A stretch of DNA of 64,000 nucleotides from a virus: the IMG/VR virus record IMGVR_UViG_3300027749_000073, positions 25,503-89,502 of that record; one strand, 5' to 3'. The notes below the pieces were generated by a model. The model was not told where the DNA came from. It did not search any database and saw only the letters and a list, made by a program, of their open reading frames with translations. Below are positions 59,490-64,000 of this stretch, in pieces. The translations under genes were made by a program, and so were the position numbers. The first letter of the stretch is position 1; each line of letters begins with the position of its first letter.

Positions 59490-60440
59490 ATGTCATTTAC
59501 ACCTACGAACCAATTATATTCAGATCCAAATATATTTTTGCGTAACCAGCAGCACGCCTCGCGATTATTTGTCGACGATCAATTTAGATTACTACCAAAA
59601 AATAAATTCTTATTTCATGTTGCTTTTAATATCAATCCAAAAGCAGTATATAATACAGAACTGTTAGCTCGTCATAAAAACGAAATTAATATGCTAGTTA
59701 AATCTATCGATTTACCTAAGTTTACAGTTCATAATGTAACGCTTCATCAGTATAATAGAAAAAAAGTCGTTCAGTATCAGCACAAATTTGAACCGCTAAC
59801 GGTAAAATTTAACGATGACAACATGGGCGTAATGAACCTGTTATGGCAAAATTATTATCGATATTACTACTACGATCAAGGTGCCGCAGAAAAAGGTACT
59901 GCATTTAAACGAAACGCAATACAATCGTCATCGGCAATTAGAAGTAACTACGGTTATACTGCGCCACTTGAGCCATTTTTTAATTACATCACAATTTACC
60001 AAATGGCAAGACATGACTTTGTAAGTTATCGATTAATAAATCCAGTGTTCAGCGAATGGAACCATAATAGTTTAGATTATGCAGTGTCTGACCCATGCGA
60101 GTTTGATGCAAAAATTGCCTACGAATCTGTATATTATGATAGGGGTACAGTAAGCTCTGACACTGTTGACGGATTTGGATTAGAACATTATGATTTAACA
60201 CCGTCACCGTTGAGTGGTACGCCTAACACTACAGCAACTCCGATTATTACCGGTACTGATTCTACAAATCCATCGGCAGCTACACAAGTAAACAACTATC
60301 AAAATATGGCTACAAAATCAAACTTATCAACATTAACATCTAACACGCAGCAAACAACCAGCGGCTTAAATGGTATTACGTTTCCTGGGAGTACTACTAA
60401 CACTAGTACAGTTGCATCGTTAGTTAATTTAGGAGTATAA
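59490..60440 (+). CDS. Second tail-tube-like protein (316 aa)
   Basis: The middle of the protein has the tube-protein plan: NKFLFHVAFNINPKAV, NMLVKSIDLPKFTVHNVTLHQYNRKKVVQYQHKFEPLTVKFNDDNMGVMNLLW and DYAVSDPCEFDAKIAYESVYYDRG. Compare the gp19 segments for the strand-turn-strand with a polar insertion loop. It is about 100 residues longer than gp19, with a Thr/Asn-rich C-terminal tail. Such gp19-like paralogues occur beside gp19 in marine T4-like phages and may form a specialised ring at one end of the tube, by analogy with T4 gp54/gp3. The predicted leaderless start is noted above. Confidence 0.7.
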   Translation: MSFTPTNQLYSDPNIFLRNQQHASRLFVDDQFRLLPKNKFLFHVAFNINPKAVYNTELLARHKNEINMLVKSIDLPKFTVHNVTLHQYNRKKVVQYQHKFEPLTVKFNDDNMGVMNLLWQNYYRYYYYDQGAAEKGTAFKRNAIQSSSAIRSNYGYTAPLEPFFNYITIYQMARHDFVSYRLINPVFSEWNHNSLDYAVSDPCEFDAKIAYESVYYDRGTVSSDTVDGFGLEHYDLTPSPLSGTPNTTATPIITGTDSTNPSAATQVNNYQNMATKSNLSTLTSNTQQTTSGLNGITFPGSTTNTSTVASLVNLGV

Positions 60441-60443
60441 CAT

Positions 60444-60815
60444 ATGGCAGGAAATTTACCTCGTGCTTTAACATCGATAGATAGTTCAACTGAAGTAAGA
60501 CAGTTTTTTGATAAATTTTACACTAACAAAGTAAGTTTTCCGGCTGCTGAAATCGATGCAACAGTTGGTTTCTTTTTAAAACGAGAATTTGATCTTGAAA
60601 GCGCCCGAGCTACTGCAATAGTGTTGCTTAATCAAGCAAAGTTAGATAATGTAAATGTTTTTGAATTACTAGATACATTGAAAACATTGCCCGATGTCCA
60701 GTTAAGTCAACTAGTTGCACAAGTTTTAAATTCTTACCGAGAAAAAACAAGTTTTCTTGGCTATCGAGTTGCCGCCATTAGCGACGACTATGAAACACGG
60801 AATATACTAGTATAA
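60444..60815 (+). CDS. Conserved small T4-like phage protein (123 aa)
   Basis: The sequence VRQFFDKFYTNKVSFPAAEIDATVGFFLKREFDLESARATAIVLLNQAKLDNVNVFELLDTLKTLPDVQLSQLVAQVLNSYR... is helical. I recognise the TNKVSFPxAEIDAxVGFF and FELLDTL patterns from a protein encoded near gp19 in aquatic T4-like phages. It has no known function. It lies 3 nt after the tube-like gene, and its stop overlaps the gp4 start (ATAATGG). A tail or head completion role is suggested only by this position. Confidence 0.68.
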   Translation: MAGNLPRALTSIDSSTEVRQFFDKFYTNKVSFPAAEIDATVGFFLKREFDLESARATAIVLLNQAKLDNVNVFELLDTLKTLPDVQLSQLVAQVLNSYREKTSFLGYRVAAISDDYETRNILV

Positions 60816-61249
60816 TGGCAAAATTTGCACGCGGCAAGTTTGCAATGAAAAACCCAGGAAAATATGTTGGTACCAAGGTTCCGACATATAGAAGTTCTTG
60901 GGAATTTAGTTTTATGCAAATGTGCGATACTAACCCTGCAATACAAAAATGGGCAAGCGAAGCAATTCAAATTCCATATCGTGATCCGTTAACAGGTAAA
61001 AACAGTGTTTACATTCCGGACTTTTTTATTCAATACCTTGATGCAAATAATAAACTAAATGTTGAACTAATCGAAATAAAACCTGCAAGCCAGCAACTAA
61101 TAGAACGTGTTGGTAAGAACAAATATAATCAAGCACAGTTTGTTAAAAATCAAGCAAAGTGGGCAGCAGCGACTATTTGGTGCAAACAACAGCATATAAA
61201 ATTTAGAATTCTAAACGAAAATGATATGTTCCATAACGGGCGAAGATAA
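60815..61249 (+). CDS. gp4: Head completion protein gp4, TnsA-like nuclease fold (144 aa)
   Basis: The N-terminus FARGKFAMKNPGKYVGTKVPTYRSSWEFSFMQMCDTNP and the later IPYRDPLTGKNSVYIPDFFIQYL...VELIEIKP match T4 gp4 (50/65) and the TnsA/PD-(D/E)xK nuclease layout. The likely catalytic set is Glu in SSWEF, Asp in IPDFF and E-x-K in IEIKP. In T4, gp4 acts late on filled heads, together with gp2, before tail joining. The residues suggest an intact active site that may trim DNA ends. It overlaps the preceding stop and is followed by gp16 after 8 nt. Confidence 0.82.
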   Translation: MAKFARGKFAMKNPGKYVGTKVPTYRSSWEFSFMQMCDTNPAIQKWASEAIQIPYRDPLTGKNSVYIPDFFIQYLDANNKLNVELIEIKPASQQLIERVGKNKYNQAQFVKNQAKWAAATIWCKQQHIKFRILNENDMFHNGRR

Positions 61250-61257
61250 GTACGTGT

Positions 61258-61740
61258 ATGACAAAAAAATTAGAAGAATTATTAAACTTACCAGCAAGTA
61301 AAGAAATTGTCCAGGAAACAGAAAAGAAAAAACCTGTTAAAACTGATCCAGGACCGTTATTTAGAGATATGTCAGAGTTTGATAAAATATCAGCAGCGTT
61401 ACCTCAGGTAAAAGGCCTAGGCGATATTAGCGATTCTGAATTCGATGCGCTTGCACAGCGTGCGACTGATGCATACGACGACCTAATGGATTTAGGAATG
61501 AACGTAGAAGCAAGATATAGTGGGCGAGTGTTTGAAGTAGCAGCTAGTATGCTTAAGAATGCAATCGATGCAAAGTCTGCAAAAATTGACAAAAAATTAA
61601 AAATGATTGAGCTGCAACTTAAAAAACAAAAGTTAGATAGTGATGTTCATTCTGATGATCCTGGAATTAAAATTGCAGGAGAGGGTGTAATCATAACAGA
61701 TCGCAATAGCTTGATTGAAAAATTAAAGAACATGAAATAA
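61258..61740 (+). CDS. gp16: Terminase small subunit gp16 (160 aa)
   Basis: The pattern is that of T4-like gp16: an N-terminal LEELLNLP segment, an acidic linker and a central coiled-coil pair (SDSEFDALAQRATDAYDDLMDLGMNVEARYSGRVFEVAASMLKNAIDAKSAKIDKKLKMIELQLKKQK). A C-terminal EGVIITDRNSLIEKLKNM follows. Gp16 rings recognise concatemeric DNA and stimulate gp17. The order gp4-gp16-two small proteins-gp17 differs from T4, where 16 and 17 are adjacent. The stop codon overlaps a late-promoter motif. Confidence 0.88.
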   Translation: MTKKLEELLNLPASKEIVQETEKKKPVKTDPGPLFRDMSEFDKISAALPQVKGLGDISDSEFDALAQRATDAYDDLMDLGMNVEARYSGRVFEVAASMLKNAIDAKSAKIDKKLKMIELQLKKQKLDSDVHSDDPGIKIAGEGVIITDRNSLIEKLKNMK

Positions 61741-61743
61741 ATA
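61736..61743 (+). promoter_or_regulatory. Putative late promoter (AATAAATA) overlapping gp16 stop
   Basis: AATAAATA spans the gp16 stop codon and lies 18 nt before the ATG of the internal-protein gene. Confidence 0.45.
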
Positions 61744-61761
61744 CATTATTGGGATTGAATT

Positions 61762-62370
61762 ATGAAATCATTTAAAGAATACTTAACCGAAAGTAAACAA
61801 GTTTACGAATTTAAAATTAAACTTGCAGGCGACCACGAGGACGCCGCTGAAAAAATTAAAGCAGCATTGGCAAAGTTTAATGTAGAATCTCTTTCTGCAG
61901 CAAAACGTACACCGATTCAAGAAACACAAGCAGATTTTCCAAACCATCAAAATATTAACGTTACTATATTCGATGCAACATTAGGTTATCCTGCTACTAA
62001 CTTAGAAATTGAAAGTTTGGTTGCAGAAGCATTGTCGTTAACTCCGTGTTGCGTGCGTATACGCAATTCTAAAGATGAAGAAGAATATGAAATTAATCAC
62101 GAACACGACGAAGTGACATTAGAACCAAAGTTGATCAGAGATTACGATAAAGAAAATAATCAAGATGTAGTCGGTGAAAAACACGTAATGAGTTTACTAA
62201 AAGATTTAAGTAAAACTAAAACTCAAGGTCTGCCGTACAAAGGTATTAACGAAAAAATTTTAGCAAAGAAAGCACCAAGTGAAAAAGTTGCTTCGGCTAA
62301 AGTCGATAAAAAAATAGGAACGACTAGTGTTATTGGTTCAAAAACTATTGAAAAACCTACAGCACGTTAA
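61762..62370 (+). CDS. Putative capsid-targeted internal head protein (202 aa)
   Basis: The protein starts MKSFKEYLTES, closely resembling the capsid-targeting sequence of T4 internal proteins and Alt (MKTYQEFIAEA). LTE/S fits the L/I-x-E site of the gp21 protease. It predicts packaging into the prohead, cleavage after residue 10 and possible injection into the host. The body has a small alpha/beta domain (VYEFKIKLAGDHEDAAEKIKAALAKF, NINVTIFDATLGYP, VAEALSLTPCCVRIR). A charged tail with Lys/Ser-rich repeats (AKKAPSEKVASAKVDKK) follows. Related proteins in marine phages lack known function. Confidence 0.62.
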   Translation: MKSFKEYLTESKQVYEFKIKLAGDHEDAAEKIKAALAKFNVESLSAAKRTPIQETQADFPNHQNINVTIFDATLGYPATNLEIESLVAEALSLTPCCVRIRNSKDEEEYEINHEHDEVTLEPKLIRDYDKENNQDVVGEKHVMSLLKDLSKTKTQGLPYKGINEKILAKKAPSEKVASAKVDKKIGTTSVIGSKTIEKPTAR

Positions 62371-62381
62371 GGAAGATAATT

Positions 62382-62900
62382 ATGAACTTTAAAGAACTAG
62401 CATTAAAATTACAAAGAATTAACGAAGGATCGATTCCGGAGTGCGGTGAAGATATGTCAAGTATGTTACCAGGTATCATGCACAAAGACGAACCGCAAAA
62501 ACAAGCTGATAATGTTAACATGACTATTAACATTTCTGGACAAGGTGCCGGTGGTCTTCGTGATTTAATGGACATCCTAAGAGATATCGAAGATGGCGGA
62601 TCAGATGCAGATGATCAAATGATGGTCGGTGGTAGTATTGACCAACTATTTGGCAAATCAGAAGAAGAACCTGAACACGAATTAATCGGCGACGGGTTCG
62701 AAAATGCACCGATAGGTGCAGATGGTCCGCACACTTTTCCGCAAGATACATTAATGAAAATTGGTTCAAATGACGGTCGTGGCGACAACGAAGCACCAAA
62801 AGTTAACGGTGGTGGTCAGCCACACAATATAAGCGAAAACTTAATTAAAGAATTGCATGCTCATTATGCCGATGTTAAAAATCGAGCATTAACAAAATAG
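62382..62900 (+). CDS. Putative internal head protein with short cleavable leader (172 aa)
   Basis: The N-terminus MNFKELALKLQRINEGSIPE is an amphipathic leader ending in INE/G, another possible gp21 cleavage site. The rest is very acidic: VNMTINISGQGAGGLRDLMDILRDIEDGGSDADD, GNEAPKVNGGGQPH and a helical end SENLIKELHAHYADVKNRALTK. It follows the other putative internal protein with an AAGGAAG ribosome site and precedes a terminator. Acidic, partly disordered, prohead-targeted proteins are typical injected or core proteins. I have no more specific family assignment. Confidence 0.52.
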   Translation: MNFKELALKLQRINEGSIPECGEDMSSMLPGIMHKDEPQKQADNVNMTINISGQGAGGLRDLMDILRDIEDGGSDADDQMMVGGSIDQLFGKSEEEPEHELIGDGFENAPIGADGPHTFPQDTLMKIGSNDGRGDNEAPKVNGGGQPHNISENLIKELHAHYADVKNRALTK

Positions 62901-62905
62901 CAACC

Positions 62906-62933
62906 AAATAGCTCCGTAAGGGGCTATTTTTTT
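62906..62933 (+). terminator. Rho-independent terminator before gp17
   Basis: A 10-bp stem (AAATAGCTCC with GGGGCTATTT, one wobble) is followed by four more T residues. Confidence 0.8.
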
Positions 62934-62934
62934 G

Positions 62935-62942
62935 GGTAAATA
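62935..62942 (+). promoter_or_regulatory. Late promoter motif giving a predicted leaderless gp17 mRNA (GGTAAATA)
   Basis: GGTAAATA ends 5 nt before ATG 62948, directly after the terminator. No Shine-Dalgarno sequence lies between. T4 late geometry would start the mRNA at the ATG. Confidence 0.5.
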
Positions 62943-62947
62943 TAGTT

Positions 62948-64000
62948 ATGGCAAAATCACTAGACGGAGTCTTAACTAAGAAGGCTCACAAAACAGAACA
63001 ATTTACAGAGCATCATGTTGCAGAAATGCTAGCGTGTGCTGATCCAGATAATGGTTACTTACACTTTTCAAGAAATTATTATCACATCCAGCATCCTGTT
63101 AAAGGTAAACTATTATTTAAACCCTTTGATTTTCAAATTAACTTATTAAGCAGTTATCATAATCATCGATTTAATATTAACATGCTACCGCGGCAGTGCG
63201 GCAAGACTACATGCGCAAGTGCTTACATACTATGGTTTGCAATGTTTCATCCTGATCAAACTATCCTAGTTGCAGCGCATAAATTTACAGGTGCGCAAGA
63301 GATTATGCAGCGTATACGATACGGATATGAATTATGTCCGGACTTTTTACGTGCAGGTGTGGTGAGTTACAATAAAGGATCAATGGAATTTGACAACGGG
63401 TCTCGTATTGTAAGTCAAACTACTACAGGCACGACTGGTAGGGGTATGGCTATTTCATTATTATACTGCGACGAGTTTGCATTCGTTCAACCAAACATTG
63501 CTGAAGAATTTTGGACATCTATTTCTCCTACACTGGCAACAGGTGGACGTGCTATTATTACTAGCACACCAAACAGCGACGAAGATCAGTTTGCACTTAT
63601 TTGGAAAGAATCAAAAGACTTGTTTGACGAATTTGGCAACGAAAACCCTAACGGTGTAGGCCGTAACGGCTTCTTTGGCTTTAAAGCCGACTGGTGGGAA
63701 CATCCAGATCGTGACGAGCAATGGAAAAAAGAAGAGCTCGGTCGTATAGGCGAAGAACGTTTTAGACGTGAATACAACTGCGAATTCTTAGTCTATGACG
63801 AAACATTAATCAACAGTATTAAACTTTCAGAACTCATAGGACGCGAACCGTTGATAAAAATGGGTCAAGTCCGCTGGTATAAAAAACCAATTCCTGGGAA
63901 CGTATATATGGTTGCACTCGATCCTAGTCTAGGAACAGGTGGCGACTATGCAGGTATACAAGTATTCGAACTTCCTAGCTTTACACAAGTTGCAGAATGG
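62948..64000 (+). CDS. gp17: Terminase large subunit gp17 (3' truncated by window end)
   Basis: The 351 codons in the window cover the ATPase and the start of the nuclease domain. Walker A is LPRQCGKTT at residues 80-88, Walker B is SLLYCDEF with D175-E176, and the coupling motif is ITSTPN. The nuclease domain begins VALDPSLGTGGDYAG, with the first RuvC-type catalytic Asp at residue 325. T4 gp17 is 610 residues, so about 40 percent lies beyond the window. It packages DNA with gp16 through the portal gp20, which is expected to the right. The reading frame stays open to 64000. Confidence 0.95.
   Translation, partial: MAKSLDGVLTKKAHKTEQFTEHHVAEMLACADPDNGYLHFSRNYYHIQHPVKGKLLFKPFDFQINLLSSYHNHRFNINMLPRQCGKTTCASAYILWFAMFHPDQTILVAAHKFTGAQEIMQRIRYGYELCPDFLRAGVVSYNKGSMEFDNGSRIVSQTTTGTTGRGMAISLLYCDEFAFVQPNIAEEFWTSISPTLATGGRAIITSTPNSDEDQFALIWKESKDLFDEFGNENPNGVGRNGFFGFKADWWEHPDRDEQWKKEELGRIGEERFRREYNCEFLVYDETLINSIKLSELIGREPLIKMGQVRWYKKPIPGNVYMVALDPSLGTGGDYAGIQVFELPSFTQVAEW

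Overview
The window is an AT-rich segment of a tailed-phage genome of the T4-like (contractile-tail myovirus) kind. Recognisable T4 module proteins are the scaffold gp22, the major capsid protein gp23, neck proteins gp13 and gp14, the tail-sheath terminator gp15, sheath gp18, tube gp19, head-completion protein gp4, and terminase subunits gp16 and gp17. Motifs resembling the T4 late promoter (TATAAATA) recur at module boundaries. The flavour is that of aquatic T4-like phages (cyanophage/pelagiphage relatives): very long modular fibres, 2-oxoglutarate oxygenases, a carbamoyltransferase and sulfotransferase-like proteins. No photosynthesis gene and no tRNA is present, so the host cannot be named from this window.

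Layout. 1-2108: end of the scaffold gene and the major capsid gene, closed by a terminator. 2258-30824: a plus-strand run of about 14 fibre and virion surface genes, including proteins of 1065, 1346, 1866 and 2425 residues built from beta-helix, carbohydrate-binding, lectin-like and beta-propeller modules, and two tandem Gly/Cys-rich putative adhesins. 30900-43172: an accessory island on both strands. It holds five P-loop proteins of sulfotransferase type, an SGNH hydrolase, three 2OG-Fe(II) oxygenases, a GT9-like glycosyltransferase, a carbamoyltransferase, a methyltransferase, a ferritin-like di-iron protein, an APS-kinase-like protein, a class I glutamine amidotransferase and a HAD protein lacking its catalytic residues. 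43261-49765: four more virion/fibre genes. 49762-53371: minus-strand Nudix, gp15, gp14 and a tiny zinc-finger ORF. 53547-64000: gp13, a dNMP-kinase-like protein, a minus-strand HNH protein, gp18, gp19, a second tube-like protein, gp4, gp16, two putative capsid-targeted internal proteins and the first 351 codons of gp17.

How it works together. The structural genes build head, neck, sheath and a large, evolvable receptor-recognition apparatus. The island between the fibre blocks looks like a small-molecule or glycan modification toolkit. Part of it is driven by a perfect sigma70-type promoter, unlike the late-promoter motifs around it. The kinase, P-loop pair, amidotransferase and HAD cluster (40380-43172) is the most intriguing. 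It suggests either PAPS-dependent sulfation or a phosphoramidate-type decoration, because its amidotransferase and CysC-like kinase parallel two enzymes of the Campylobacter capsule phosphoramidate pathway. A second notable pattern is that several genes directly after terminators have a late-promoter-like AAATA motif 4-5 nt before the ATG and no Shine-Dalgarno sequence, as expected of leaderless late mRNAs.
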